A stretch of 64,000 bases of DNA from JADGRA01 sp052143535 (GCA_052143535.1 JBKQSS010000056.1:198242-262241), one strand, 5' to 3'; numbered from the stretch's first letter, positions 51,080 to 60,144 are shown. The notes: generated by a model from the sequence alone, not told the origin. Numbers and translations are program-made.

Positions 51080-51996
51080 TCGCTCGAGCCGCCAGTCAGC
51101 AGTCGTGCCAAGGAGGCGGGAAGCATCTGCCCCAGAAACGGGCCCAGAAGAAGCAACTCTAGCGCGGCCAACGCGAGCCAGGGCCCAAAGGGAAGATGGG
51201 TCGGCCCGGGGCTCCAGTCGTCGGCCATCTCAGAAACGCCGCCGGCCGGTAGGCCATTCGCGGCGTCTGAGGACTGACTGGAGCCAACTCCGTGCGGCGG
51301 CACCGGAGGTAGGGGAGCTGGACCTGCACGACCGCGCAAGACCAGGAGCGCACTTCCCACCAGCGCGCCCTGCACATTGCTCAAAAGCACCAGTCCGAAG
51401 AGCGGCCGCCAGCCAAGGAAGGCTCCCAGCAAGGCCGCGAGCCATTTATCCCCCGCGCCCAGACCCTCCTTGCCGAGCACCCAGTGCACCAGGGACTGAA
51501 GCCCCCAGAAGAAGAAAAAGCCTGCGGCCGCCCCAACCACCGAATCCCGGACCGCCACCCACCCTAAGAGCCCTGAGGAGAGAACTCCGACCGCGAGCCC
51601 AGGGAGCGTCAGCTCAAACGGCAGCAGCCAATGGTCGAGGTCGATGAACGAAAGCGGGACGAGAAAGCCCACCAACAGCACCGCTCGCAAAAGGCTCCAC
51701 GACAGCCCGAAACGCTCCCAACAGCCGAGAAAGAGACAGCCGGTGAGGAGCTCCACCGCCGGGTACCGCAGCGAGATGGGCGCCCGGCAGGCGCGGCACC
51801 TCGCGCCGAGGACGCTCCAGGAGAGAAGGGGGATGTTTTCGAACCAGGCTAGCCGATGGCCGCACTTGGGGCAGGCCGACCCTGGGTGGACAACGGACTG
51901 GCCCACCGGCACGCGCGCGATGACGACGTTGAGGAAGCTCCCCACGAGAAGGCCGATGACGAAGGCGCAAGCCGCCGCCCAGGGGAGCAAGATCAT
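51076..51996 (-). CDS. pilD: Prepilin peptidase PilD
   Basis: A 306-residue polytopic aspartyl protease that cleaves the leader of PilA and methylates the new N-terminus. The cytoplasmic methyltransferase loop holds two CxxC pairs (CPKCGHRLAWFENIPLLSW and CRACRAPISLRYP). The catalytic Asps are in FIDLDHWLLP and in GLGAGDKWLAALLG (GxGD). The ATG at 51996 gives the usual first helix; a GTG at 52023 is possible. It is encoded next to pilA, on the opposite strand. Confidence 0.94.
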   Translation of the reverse strand: MILLPWAAACAFVIGLLVGSFLNVVIARVPVGQSVVHPGSACPKCGHRLAWFENIPLLSWSVLGARCRACRAPISLRYPAVELLTGCLFLGCWERFGLSWSLLRAVLLVGFLVPLSFIDLDHWLLPFELTLPGLAVGVLSSGLLGWVAVRDSVVGAAAGFFFFWGLQSLVHWVLGKEGLGAGDKWLAALLGAFLGWRPLFGLVLLSNVQGALVGSALLVLRGRAGPAPLPPVPPHGVGSSQSSDAANGLPAGGVSEMADDWSPGPTHLPFGPWLALAALELLLLGPFLGQMLPASLARLLTGGSSE

Positions 51997-52315
51997 AGTC
52001 ACCGCCGAGCCTACTCTGGACACCTAGCGATGAGCCCGGTGAGGGCCGGCTGAAAACTCGTCATGGACAGCACACGCGGTGGTAGGCCTCCCCGTGTCCA
52101 CGCGTTTCACCTTCTGCCCCGCGTAGCGGCCCCTACCGGTCGACGCGGCTCGGCAAGATTGAAGTCGTAGACACGGGCCGCGCCGAACGGCAGTGGCGTT
52201 TGGGGGCACTGCCGGCGAGCTCAGGTCTGTCTCTCAAGTGCGACAAGGTGAGGTGAGGTGGAACCCGGGGCTGACTTCCCAGACAGGGCTAGCGAGGCCC
52301 TGGGTCATCGGCGCG

Positions 52316-52351
52316 ATTTGTCCACCCGAACTGACAAATTTGGTCGTTCGG
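52316..52351 (+). promoter_or_regulatory. Candidate PilR enhancer site upstream of pilA
   Basis: Two overlapping dyads. First, ATTTGTC (52316-52322) and GACAAAT (52333-52339) are perfect 7-base arms around ten bases. Second, CCGAAC-N3-CAAATTTG-N3-GTTCGG at 52326-52351 is symmetric about 52338.5. The centre lies about 88 bp before the predicted start of transcription, a normal distance for a sigma-54 activator. TGTC elements recall those bound by Pseudomonas PilR. Assignment to PilR is inference. Confidence 0.45.
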
Positions 52352-52399
52352 CGGGGCCAACCAAGCTCGCAAGCGGCTGGAAGGACGAGAAAAAGCCGA

Positions 52400-52416
52400 T
52401 GGCACGAGCGCTGCTA
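52400..52416 (+). promoter_or_regulatory. Sigma-54 promoter of pilA
   Basis: TGGCACGAGCGCTGCTA matches the consensus TGGCACG-N4-TTGCW with one mismatch (C for the first T of the -12 box). The GG at 52401-52402 and GC at 52413-52414 have the required 12-base phase. Transcription would start near 52426, giving a leader of about 54 bases before the ATG at 52480. The two sigma-54 activators PilR and PilR2 encoded nearby fit this. Confidence 0.8.
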
Positions 52417-52479
52417 CATCGAGGCTGCGCGGACGCTCTCCGCTGACTTCCAACGCTTCAACCACCCCAGGAGTAGTTC

Positions 52480-53115
52480 ATGACCCGTCGTTTTCTCAAG
52501 CGCGGCTTCACTCTCATCGAGCTGATGATTGTGGTCGCCATCATCGGCATTCTCGCAGCCATCGCCATTCCGAACTTCATCAAGTTCCAGGCCAAATCTA
52601 AGCAGAGTGAGGCGAAGGCGAACCTCAAAGCTATCTTCACCGCCCAGCGCTCGCAGTACCAGGAGAACGACCAGTACCTGACCAACGTTGGCGAGCTCGG
52701 GTTCAGCCCAGAGCGCGGCAACCGCTACTACTACCAGCTCGGCGCTGGGTCGAACCAGAACCGCTCGCTCATCACGGCCACCGTCGTGCCCGCCACCGAC
52801 ACGGGCGTCACGGTGGATACGTTCAAGTACCCGACGATGAACGCCATCCCGGCCGCAGCCGCCTTTACCCCCACTGGCCAAGCTGGCAACGAAGGTACGG
52901 CCGTCGGCAACACCCCCAACGTTTACGGCGCCTGCCCCGCTTGTAACTTCCTTGCCTATGCGGCGGGTGACATCGACAACGAGACGGTCGGCGTCGATAC
53001 TTGGTACATCTCTAGCATTGACTTCACTGCCAACCCGGTCTGTGGCGACGCGACGCTCACCCAGGCTCCTGCCGGTTCACCGTGGAATGACTACGACGAC
53101 GTGAACTGCCCGTAA
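52480..53115 (+). CDS. pilA: Type IVa major pilin PilA
   Basis: A 211-residue prepilin. The leader MTRRFLKRG ends in the invariant Gly9 and is cut before Phe10; the mature N-terminus FTLIELMIVVAIIGILAAIA carries Glu5. The long hydrophobic helix is followed by a globular domain with Cys residues near the end (PACNF, PVCGD, VNCP). AGGAG precedes the ATG. It has its own sigma-54 promoter and a strong terminator downstream, so it is expected to be transcribed mostly alone and at high level. Confidence 0.97.
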   Translation: MTRRFLKRGFTLIELMIVVAIIGILAAIAIPNFIKFQAKSKQSEAKANLKAIFTAQRSQYQENDQYLTNVGELGFSPERGNRYYYQLGAGSNQNRSLITATVVPATDTGVTVDTFKYPTMNAIPAAAAFTPTGQAGNEGTAVGNTPNVYGACPACNFLAYAAGDIDNETVGVDTWYISSIDFTANPVCGDATLTQAPAGSPWNDYDDVNCP

Positions 53116-53146
53116 GTCCGACGACGAAAGCGGTTTTCATGAGAAG

Positions 53147-53177
53147 GCGGTCGGGGTGGTTACCCCGGCCGCTTTTT
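53147..53177 (+). terminator. Rho-independent terminator after pilA
   Basis: GCGGTCGGGG (53147-53156) pairs with CCCCGGCCGC (53163-53172), one G-U wobble, with a 6-base loop, then TTTTT. It lies 32 bases after the pilA stop and before pilG. Confidence 0.8.
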
Positions 53178-53240
53178 CGTTTGGACCCTTCGCCTCCCCG
53201 CGCGCAGAGAGGCCGAGGGCCTCGGCCATGAGGCTTTTTC

Positions 53241-54161
53241 TTGCGCCCTCGGGGGAAAGACGCTCAGCTTCTCTTTGAACCCGTGTCGCGCGTCCTCGGC
53301 TTCACCTGCGTGATTGGCTTCCTGGTGGTCGTCTTGCTCACGCTGACGCCGCCGGAACTAACGTCTGCCGGCGCGCCGCACGTGGCACCGCTGCTGCCAC
53401 GAGCGTCGCTGCTGCGCATCGGGGGCCGAGCTTTCTTGCCACTCATCGCCGACTACTACTGGCTGGCGGCCATCCAGGCGACGGGCAAAGCCAAGACCGA
53501 AGCGGAGTACCGAGACATCGCCAGCTACGCGCAGCTGATTACAGACCTCGACCCGGATTTCGCTTACGTCTACCAGTTTGCGTCGGTTGTGGTGCCGTTC
53601 AACCACGGCCGGGAAACGTGGACCAATACAAGAGAGTCGACCGCACTTTTGGAAAAGGGCGTGGCTCACTTTCCGGGATGGGTCCTCCTCCGTACGCTGC
53701 TCGCCTACAATTACAGTGTGTTTCAGAAGGAGTACGTGCGAGCGGCACGCCTTCTCGAGGAGACGGCTCGGCTCCCGGGCGCACCCGCTTACCTGCCCTG
53801 GCTTGCCACCCGGCTCTACGCCCAAGGCGGCTCCTTCGAGGCGGCCAGTGCCTTCGTCGACCAGTTTGCGGCGACTGCCGAGGACCCTGGGACTCGGGCC
53901 GCCTTCGAGCACCGCAAAAAAGAGATTGAGCTGGAACGCATTCTTCAGACGACCGACCAGGCGGTGACTGCCTTCCGCGAGCGCACGGGACGGCTTCCCA
54001 AAGACTTGAACGAATTGGTGACGTCTGGAGGACTCGCTGCCCTCCCGTCGGACCCATTGGACGGAGACATTTACTTGGGAGTTGATGGCCGGACGTATTC
54101 GACGTCGCAAGAACACCGGCTCGAGGTGTACTCCCCCCTCAAGGACAGGCCCACGAAATGA
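53241..54161 (+). CDS. pilG: PilG, accessory protein of the pilus ABC system
   Basis: A 306-residue protein with one N-terminal transmembrane helix (VLGFTCVIGFLVVVLLTL) and a helical TPR-like domain with YRDIASYAQLITDLDPDFAYVYQF and repeated helix pairs. In Myxococcus PilG acts with the PilH-PilI ABC transporter in pilus biogenesis. The gene directly precedes pilH with a 4-base overlap. The TTG at 53241 is uncertain; a GTG at 53283 would shorten the cytoplasmic end by 14 residues. Confidence 0.85.
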   Translation: MRPRGKDAQLLFEPVSRVLGFTCVIGFLVVVLLTLTPPELTSAGAPHVAPLLPRASLLRIGGRAFLPLIADYYWLAAIQATGKAKTEAEYRDIASYAQLITDLDPDFAYVYQFASVVVPFNHGRETWTNTRESTALLEKGVAHFPGWVLLRTLLAYNYSVFQKEYVRAARLLEETARLPGAPAYLPWLATRLYAQGGSFEAASAFVDQFAATAEDPGTRAAFEHRKKEIELERILQTTDQAVTAFRERTGRLPKDLNELVTSGGLAALPSDPLDGDIYLGVDGRTYSTSQEHRLEVYSPLKDRPTK

Positions 54162-55117
54162 CGCCGACGCCCATCGAATTGCACGGCGTCTCTAAGACGT
54201 ACCGGCTTGGCTTCTTGATGAACCGGCAGGTCCGTGCGCTGGATGACCTGGACATGGTGATCCAGCCTGGCCAGGTTTACGGGCTCCTCGGTCCGAATGG
54301 CGCCGGAAAATCCACCACCATCAAGATTGTGATGAACCTGGTACAGGCGACGTCGGGGACAACGCAGCTCTTCGGCAGGCCGCCCACCTCTACCGAAATC
54401 CGCCGAAAGGTGGGCTTCGTCCCGGAGAACCCGGCGCCCTACGAGTACCTCACCGGCCGAGAATTCGTTCACCTCGCCGCGGACTTAGGCGGTGTGCCGC
54501 AGAGCGAGGTCCGCAGCCGGACTTCCGAAGTGCTTGAGTCGGTGGGCATGGGGCGGGCCGCGGACCTCCAAATCCGCCGGTACTCGAAGGGAATGATTCA
54601 GCGCATTGCGCTGGCCCAGGCAGTGGTGCACCGGCCCCAGCTGCTCATCCTCGACGAGCCGACGTCGGGCTTGGACCCGGTGGGACGGCGATTGGTCCGA
54701 GATTTCATCCTAACGGAGCGCAACCGCGGCACCACCGTCCTCTTCTGCACTCATATTATTCCGGATGTGGAGACCCTCTGTGACCGCGTCGCAGTGCTGG
54801 TCAACGGGCGCCGGGTGCGTGAGGGGAAGGTGGCGGAGCTGCTCATTGCGTCGATTCCGCAGATGGAAGTCGTCCTCGCAGGAGTTTCCGAGGAGCAACT
54901 GCGCGGCTTGGGACGAACGCTCGACGAAGTGCAGGCCCTCGACACTCGGCTCCTGGTCCGTTGCGCGGACACCGAGGCGCAAAAGCTGGTGGCGCAGGTC
55001 CTCCAGGCCGGTGGCCGCGTTTTGTCCATGCAACCCACCCGCTTCACGCTCGAGGACCTCTTCCTCCAGGCGCTCAGCGAGGCCAAGCACGGGACGGTAG
55101 GAGGCGAGATTCTGTGA
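54158..55117 (+). CDS. pilH: PilH, ABC transporter ATPase
   Basis: A 319-residue ABC ATPase: Walker A GPNGAGKST, signature YSKGMIQRIALAQ (a YSxGM variant typical for ABC-2 exporters), Walker B LLILDEPTSGLD and the H-loop CTHII. The extra C-terminal domain of about 90 residues is characteristic for DrrA/CcmA-like exporters. With PilI it forms an exporter needed for pili in Myxococcus. Overlaps pilG and pilI. Confidence 0.9.
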   Translation: MTPTPIELHGVSKTYRLGFLMNRQVRALDDLDMVIQPGQVYGLLGPNGAGKSTTIKIVMNLVQATSGTTQLFGRPPTSTEIRRKVGFVPENPAPYEYLTGREFVHLAADLGGVPQSEVRSRTSEVLESVGMGRAADLQIRRYSKGMIQRIALAQAVVHRPQLLILDEPTSGLDPVGRRLVRDFILTERNRGTTVLFCTHIIPDVETLCDRVAVLVNGRRVREGKVAELLIASIPQMEVVLAGVSEEQLRGLGRTLDEVQALDTRLLVRCADTEAQKLVAQVLQAGGRVLSMQPTRFTLEDLFLQALSEAKHGTVGGEIL

Positions 55118-55884
55118 TTCACTCGTTCTGGGCCATCGCCTTCAACGGCTTCCGGGAAGCGCGGCGCAACCGGGTGACGCTGGTCCTGGCGTTTTTCGCC
55201 GGGCTTTTGCTGCTCTCCTCGTCGCTCATCACCGACATCACCGTTGCCACGTTCGACCGGGTGCTCATCGACATCGGCTTAGGCGGAATGAGCCTCATCC
55301 TCGTCCTCCTGGCCATCTTCCTGTCGACCGGCCTTCTGAGTCGGGAAATCGAACGCCGGACCATCTTCATGGTTGTCAGCAAGCCGGTCTCGCGCGGCCT
55401 TTTCCTGGTGGCGCGGCTGGCGGGCAACATGCTCACGCTGACCGCATTGCAGGTCTTGATGGGAGCCCTGCTTCTCCTCGAGTTCTGGGCTCTCAAGACG
55501 CCAGTGACTTGGCCGACAGTGCTGGCCATCGGGATGCTCTGGTTCGAGCTGCTTCTGCTCTCCGCGCTGGGCTTTCTGATGTCCAGCTTCGCCGGCCAGA
55601 TGACCTCGGCGTTCGTCACGGTGAGCGTGTTTTTCATCGGCCACCTTTCCGGCGACATCTACACGCTGGCGCGCCGTTCGAAAAACGTCGGGCTGCAGTT
55701 GCTGGGCAAGGGTGTCTATTACGTCCTCCCCAACCTCGAGCGGCTCAACCTCCGGGCTCAGGCCAGCTACGGAGTCGTCACTCCGGTGAAGGTGTGGGTC
55801 GGCTCGGGCGTCTACGCGCTCGCCTATGCCGGCGTCTTGGTCTGGCTGGCGGTCGTTCTCTTCAGGAGACGTGATTTTCGCTGA
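55114..55884 (+). CDS. pilI: PilI, ABC-2 type permease
   Basis: A 256-residue membrane protein with about six helices and a short cytoplasmic N-terminus (IHSFWAIAFNGFREARRNR) containing the elbow helix common to ABC-2 permeases. GGAGG precedes the GTG at 55114, which overlaps the pilH stop. It converges on pilR with 39 bases between. Confidence 0.88.
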   Translation: MIHSFWAIAFNGFREARRNRVTLVLAFFAGLLLLSSSLITDITVATFDRVLIDIGLGGMSLILVLLAIFLSTGLLSREIERRTIFMVVSKPVSRGLFLVARLAGNMLTLTALQVLMGALLLLEFWALKTPVTWPTVLAIGMLWFELLLLSALGFLMSSFAGQMTSAFVTVSVFFIGHLSGDIYTLARRSKNVGLQLLGKGVYYVLPNLERLNLRAQASYGVVTPVKVWVGSGVYALAYAGVLVWLAVVLFRRRDFR

Positions 55885-55923
55885 AAGCGCCGGGCGCCAC
55901 GGGCCCACCGGAGCCTGGCTACT

Positions 55924-57303
55924 TCACGCCACCTCGGTGTCGGCCAGGCCGTGTTTGGCGAGGCGGTACCTAAAGCTTCGGAAGGTGAGCCCCAAAAGCG
56001 AGGCGGCGCGCGTCTTCACCCCGTCCGCCCTCCGAAGCGCCTCGAGCAAGTAGCGGCGCTCCGCATCGTCCAGGTAACGCTCCAGGGAGAAGGCTTCGGC
56101 CAGCTCCGGAGCCGGGCCCTCGAGCACTGGACCGGCTTCTCCCCGCAGCGCGGCCGGTAGCGTCTCTGGGCCGAGTTGGTCTGACTCGGCCAGCGTTGCC
56201 GCTCGCTCGATGATGTTTTGCAACTGCCGAACATTTCCCGGAAAGGGGTAGGCCTCGAGAATGCGGAGCGTCTCGGGCGCGAAGCGCAGAGAGGGCCGCT
56301 CGAGCTCCTCCCGCATCCGGGCGAGGAAGGACTCCGCCAGATGCGGGATGTCCCCCGGCCGGGCGCGAAGCGGTGGCAAGTCAATGGTGATGACGTTGAG
56401 GCGGTAGAACAAGTCCTCTCGAAAACGCCCGGCGCTGACCTCGTGTTCCAGCTTGCGGTTGGTGGCCACCACCACCCGCGCTTCGTAAGGCACCTCGGTC
56501 GCACTGCCCACCGGCTTGACGGTTCGCTCCTGAAGGACTCGGAGCAATCTCACCTGGGTTGCAGAAACGAGCTCGCCAATCTCGTCCAAGAAGACGGTCC
56601 CCTCTCGAGCAGACACCAGGAGTCCGGTGCGGTCGGAGAGGGCTCCGGTAAAGGCACCCTTGACATGACCGAAGAGCTCGGACTCGAGAACTCCTTCAGC
56701 GAGCGCTGCGCAATTGACCGGCACAAAGGGTTTTCCCGCTCGGGGCCCAGCAAAATGAATCGCCCGCGCCACCAGCTCCTTGCCAGTTCCGCTTTCCCCG
56801 GTCACCAGCACCGTCGACTTCGAGCTCGCGACCTTCCGAACGAGCGCCCGGACGCCCTCCATGGCCTCGCTGGTGCCGACCATCAGCAGATTGCCGCCGA
56901 AGGACTCCCGTAGCGCACGGTTCTCCTCGCGCAGCGCCCGCTTCTCCAGCGCGTTCTGAACGAGTAGCGTCATCTCCTCGTTGTCGAAGGGCTTGCAGAT
57001 GTAGTCATAGGCCCCCTCGCGCATCGCTTCGACCGCGGCCGCGGGTGTTCCGAAGGCGGTGATGAGGATGACCTCGGTACCGTTGAATCGCTCGCGCACC
57101 TCCCGGAGGACTTGGAGCCCGCTTTCGTCCCCGAGGCGCATGTCCGAGACGACCAAGTCCACCTTGCCCTCAGCGAGGCGAGCGCGAGCGTCGACCAGAC
57201 CAGCGGCCGTCACCACCTCATAGCCCCGCCGCCGGAGCAGCACCTCCAGGTACTGCCGCATGGACAGCTCATCGTCGATGACAAGAACCCGCGAGGAACT
57301 CAT
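55924..57303 (-). CDS. pilR: Pilin regulator PilR (NtrC family)
   Basis: A 459-residue response regulator: receiver domain with RVLVIDDELSMRQYL and phospho-Asp in VVSDMRLGD, AAA+ domain with Walker A GESGTGKE and canonical GAFTGA, and a C-terminal Fis-type helix-turn-helix (GVKTRAASLLGLTFRSFRYRL). It activates the sigma-54 promoter of pilA when phosphorylated by PilS. ATGA overlap with pilS. Confidence 0.95.
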   Translation of the reverse strand: MSSSRVLVIDDELSMRQYLEVLLRRRGYEVVTAAGLVDARARLAEGKVDLVVSDMRLGDESGLQVLREVRERFNGTEVILITAFGTPAAAVEAMREGAYDYICKPFDNEEMTLLVQNALEKRALREENRALRESFGGNLLMVGTSEAMEGVRALVRKVASSKSTVLVTGESGTGKELVARAIHFAGPRAGKPFVPVNCAALAEGVLESELFGHVKGAFTGALSDRTGLLVSAREGTVFLDEIGELVSATQVRLLRVLQERTVKPVGSATEVPYEARVVVATNRKLEHEVSAGRFREDLFYRLNVITIDLPPLRARPGDIPHLAESFLARMREELERPSLRFAPETLRILEAYPFPGNVRQLQNIIERAATLAESDQLGPETLPAALRGEAGPVLEGPAPELAEAFSLERYLDDAERRYLLEALRRADGVKTRAASLLGLTFRSFRYRLAKHGLADTEVA

Positions 57304-58913
57304 CGGCTGAGCGCCACCACGACTTCCGTGCCTTGCTTCGGGGAGGAGCTGACATGCACTTGGCCCCCGTGGGCCCGCACGATGGAGTGGACCGTGGACA
57401 GACCAAGGCCGGTCCCCCCGGGCGTCTTGCTGAAGAAGGGCTCGAAAATGTGGGGGAGGTCCGTCGATGCAATGGCCCCGGCCGAGTCCCAGACGTGGAT
57501 GCGACGCACGTCACCGTTGGTGGAGAAATAGGCACGCACCCGGCCTCCACGTCCGGCGGCCGTGAGCGCATTGCGCAAGATGTTGAGAAGGACTTGGCGA
57601 ATCTGGTCCGGGTCGACATCCGCTTCGAGCCCTGCCGGTTCCACCTCCAACTGCACTCCCACGGCGAGGGGGTCGGACGCCAGGAGCTCGACCGTCTGGC
57701 GGACCAGCTCGTCCAGGGCACAGCGGCGGCGGACGGGCGTTGGCGGGCGAGCGAAGGCTAAGAAGTCGTCCACCAGGGCGCCAAGCCGGTCCGACTCGCG
57801 TCGGAGGATGTCCAGCAGCCGCCGGCTCTCACTGTCACCCCCTTCGGCGAGGAGCTCCGCCGAGCCACGCATCGCAGCGAGCGGATTCCGAATCTCATGG
57901 GCCAACTCGGCGGACAGCGCACCGAGCTCGGCCAGCCGGTCGACCCGTCGTAGCTCCTCCTCAGTGCGGCGGAGTTCGGTCAAGTCCTGGAAAACAACGA
58001 GCCGGGCACCCGGTGGGTGGTTGAGCGGCACCACGGCAAGGCCAAGGGTGCGTGGTCCAGCAGGGGTCTTCACCGTGAGCTCGGCGCGCGGCCGCCCCGG
58101 CTGCGGAGCAGAAAGCGACAGCACGCCGGGGATGAGGCGGTCCATCGGGACGGGGAGCTCATCTGCGCTGACCTGCAGGATGGTCTCGCCGGCGTGGTTC
58201 ACGAAGGTCGCGTTCCCCGCTACATCGCAGGTCAACAGGCCCGAGGGCATGGACTCGAGAATCTGCCGCTGGACCTCGGCCAATTCCCGAAGGTCCTTCT
58301 CGCGCGCTCGAAGCTTGCGGCCAGTCTGGCTCAGCTGCCGACTGAGGAAGCCGGCCAGGAAGGCCAGCAGGAACTGCGCGAGAACGTTGCTGGCGATGAG
58401 GAAAGCCAGCCGGCCCGGGGGAAGAGACGCCGAGCCAGAAGGCGAGCGCAGCACGCCTTCGCTAAGCAGGGCCACCAACACCACATACGCGACCGAGGTC
58501 GCCCCTGCGGCGACGAGCGTTCCCCGCCGGTCGAGGAGGATGGCCGCCCCCACCACCGCCAGCAGGTAGGTGAAGGTAAACGGACTGTCGGCGCCGCCGG
58601 TGAGAAACACCAAGGCACTTGCCAGGAGGACATCTCCGGCAACGTGGGCCACGGCAGTGAAAGTCCCCGGTCTGGAGCGCCGTAGCCAACCGGCCTGGAC
58701 CAGCACCATCAGGTAGACCGCGCCGCTGACCCAGAGCGACATCAGCTCCGGCGAGCCGACGTCCTCGTTGGACGGCCCGGAGAGGAGCCGGACGGCATTC
58801 ACCAGCAAAAGCAGCGTGGCGGCGACGGTGCGAAAGGCGGTGATCCACACCAGCCTCGCCCGCAGGTCTCCGAAGCCCGGGACCGACCCGGGCGGGACGC
58901 TACTTGATGGCAC
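57300..58913 (-). CDS. pilS: Pilin sensor kinase PilS
   Basis: A kinase of about 537 residues with six N-terminal transmembrane helices (about 20-195), a coiled-coil linker, a PAS domain (ILESMPSGLLTCDVAGNATFVN), a dimerisation domain with phospho-His in LAHEIRNPLAAMRGSAELL, and an HATPase domain (ILRNALTAAGR, GTGLGLSTVHS). In related bacteria PilS senses the pilin pool through its transmembrane helices. The GTG at 58913 is chosen over the TTG at 58919. It overlaps the pilC end by 14 bases. Confidence 0.93.
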   Translation of the reverse strand: MPSSSVPPGSVPGFGDLRARLVWITAFRTVAATLLLLVNAVRLLSGPSNEDVGSPELMSLWVSGAVYLMVLVQAGWLRRSRPGTFTAVAHVAGDVLLASALVFLTGGADSPFTFTYLLAVVGAAILLDRRGTLVAAGATSVAYVVLVALLSEGVLRSPSGSASLPPGRLAFLIASNVLAQFLLAFLAGFLSRQLSQTGRKLRAREKDLRELAEVQRQILESMPSGLLTCDVAGNATFVNHAGETILQVSADELPVPMDRLIPGVLSLSAPQPGRPRAELTVKTPAGPRTLGLAVVPLNHPPGARLVVFQDLTELRRTEEELRRVDRLAELGALSAELAHEIRNPLAAMRGSAELLAEGGDSESRRLLDILRRESDRLGALVDDFLAFARPPTPVRRRCALDELVRQTVELLASDPLAVGVQLEVEPAGLEADVDPDQIRQVLLNILRNALTAAGRGGRVRAYFSTNGDVRRIHVWDSAGAIASTDLPHIFEPFFSKTPGGTGLGLSTVHSIVRAHGGQVHVSSSPKQGTEVVVALSR

Positions 58914-60144
58914 CGGCAAGGGCGAAGATGGGCAGGTACATGGCGATGAGGAAGCCGCCGACCACGCCGCCCAGGAAGACCATCAGAATGGGTTCGATCA
59001 TCGCGGTCAGCGAGGCCACCGCAGTGTCGACCTCGTCGTCATAGAAGTCGGCAATCTTCTGGAGCATGGCATCCATCGCGCCGGTGGCCTCGCCGACGCC
59101 AATCATCTGGACCACCATCGGGGGGAAGACTTTGGTCTCAAGCAGTGGCCCGGCGATATTCTTTCCCTCAGAGATTTTGGTTCGGACGTAGAGGATGCCG
59201 TCCTCCACCGTTCGGTTGCCGGCCGTCTTGGCGGTCACATCGAGCGCGTCGAGGATTGGCACGCCGGAGCTGATCATCGTTCCAAGCGTCCGGGTAAACC
59301 GTGCCACCGCCACTTTGCGGATGACGGGGCCGACCAGAGGCAGCTGGAGCAGCACCTTGTCGACGATTTTGCGACCCTTCTTGGACTTGTAGATGAAGCT
59401 AAAGCCGACAACCACCGCGGTAATGCCTAGCACCATCCAGATGAACCACTTCTGCATCCACTCCGAGAGGTCGATGACCATCTGCGTCGGACCCGGCAGC
59501 GCCGAGCCGAAGTCGGCGAACATCTTTGCAAACACCGGCGTTACTTTGAGCAAAAGAAGCGCGGTGACGCCGACCGCAACGGTGATGACGATGATTGGAT
59601 AAATCATCGCCCCCTTCACCTTACGCTTCAGCTTCTCGGACTTTTCTCGATAGGCGGCGAGCCGGTTGAGGATGGTGTCGAGGATGCCGCCCACTTCGCC
59701 GGCGGCGCAGAGCTGCACGAAGAGCTCGTCAAAAATCTTCGGGTGGTCCTTCAGCGAGTCGGCAAAGGTGGAGCCCGATTCGACCTTGCTCTTGATGGCG
59801 AAGACGACCTTGCGGAACGACCGGTTGTCCATCTGGGTGCCGAGGATGTCCAGGCACTGCACCAGCGGCAGGCCAGCGTCGATCATCGTCGCGAACTGCT
59901 TGGTGAAGATGAGGAGGTCCTTGCCCTTCACCCCGCTGCCCAGCTGCGGGAGCCGGAGCTCGGCCGCCTTCTTCTTCACCTTGATGGGCGCAAGCCCGAG
60001 AGCGCGGATGCGCGTCTCGACGGTCGAGCCATCGAGCGCTTCCATCTCTCCGCGCTTCACCTCGCCGGCTTTGGTCCGAGCCTGCCACACCCAGACGCGC
60101 GGCTTCTTCGGCGTGGTCTTCAGGGCTGTTGCCGAAACTGCCAT
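58900..60144 (-). CDS. pilC: Type IV pilus inner-membrane platform protein PilC
   Basis: A 414-residue protein with two T2SSF domains, each followed by membrane helices. Markers are KDLLIFTKQFATMIDAGLPLVQCLDIL, VGGILDTILNRLAAYREKSE and the repeat ARFTRTLGTMISSGVPILDALDV. It connects to PilB and PilT and rotates pilin into the fibre. The ATG at 60144 has GGAGG upstream. It lies between pilT and pilS. Confidence 0.96.
   Translation of the reverse strand: MAVSATALKTTPKKPRVWVWQARTKAGEVKRGEMEALDGSTVETRIRALGLAPIKVKKKAAELRLPQLGSGVKGKDLLIFTKQFATMIDAGLPLVQCLDILGTQMDNRSFRKVVFAIKSKVESGSTFADSLKDHPKIFDELFVQLCAAGEVGGILDTILNRLAAYREKSEKLKRKVKGAMIYPIIVITVAVGVTALLLLKVTPVFAKMFADFGSALPGPTQMVIDLSEWMQKWFIWMVLGITAVVVGFSFIYKSKKGRKIVDKVLLQLPLVGPVIRKVAVARFTRTLGTMISSGVPILDALDVTAKTAGNRTVEDGILYVRTKISEGKNIAGPLLETKVFPPMVVQMIGVGEATGAMDAMLQKIADFYDDEVDTAVASLTAMIEPILMVFLGGVVGGFLIAMYLPIFALAGAIK

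Larger units (their letters stand above)
52024..52479. other. Regulatory region between pilD and pilA
   Basis: 456 bases between divergent genes without a convincing coding frame. It holds the sigma-54 promoter of pilA (52400-52416), a 26-bp dyad (52326-52351), and scattered TGTC/GACA tetramers at 52229-52232, 52242-52245, 52282-52285, 52319-52322 and 52333-52336. The first ~170 bases (52024-52195) show only short GC-rich repeats and may contain the pilD promoter. Confidence 0.6.

Noticed and set aside
52193..52483. Short open frame upstream of pilA
   Set aside because: It covers the sigma-54 promoter and dyads, has no ribosome binding site and no recognisable protein features.
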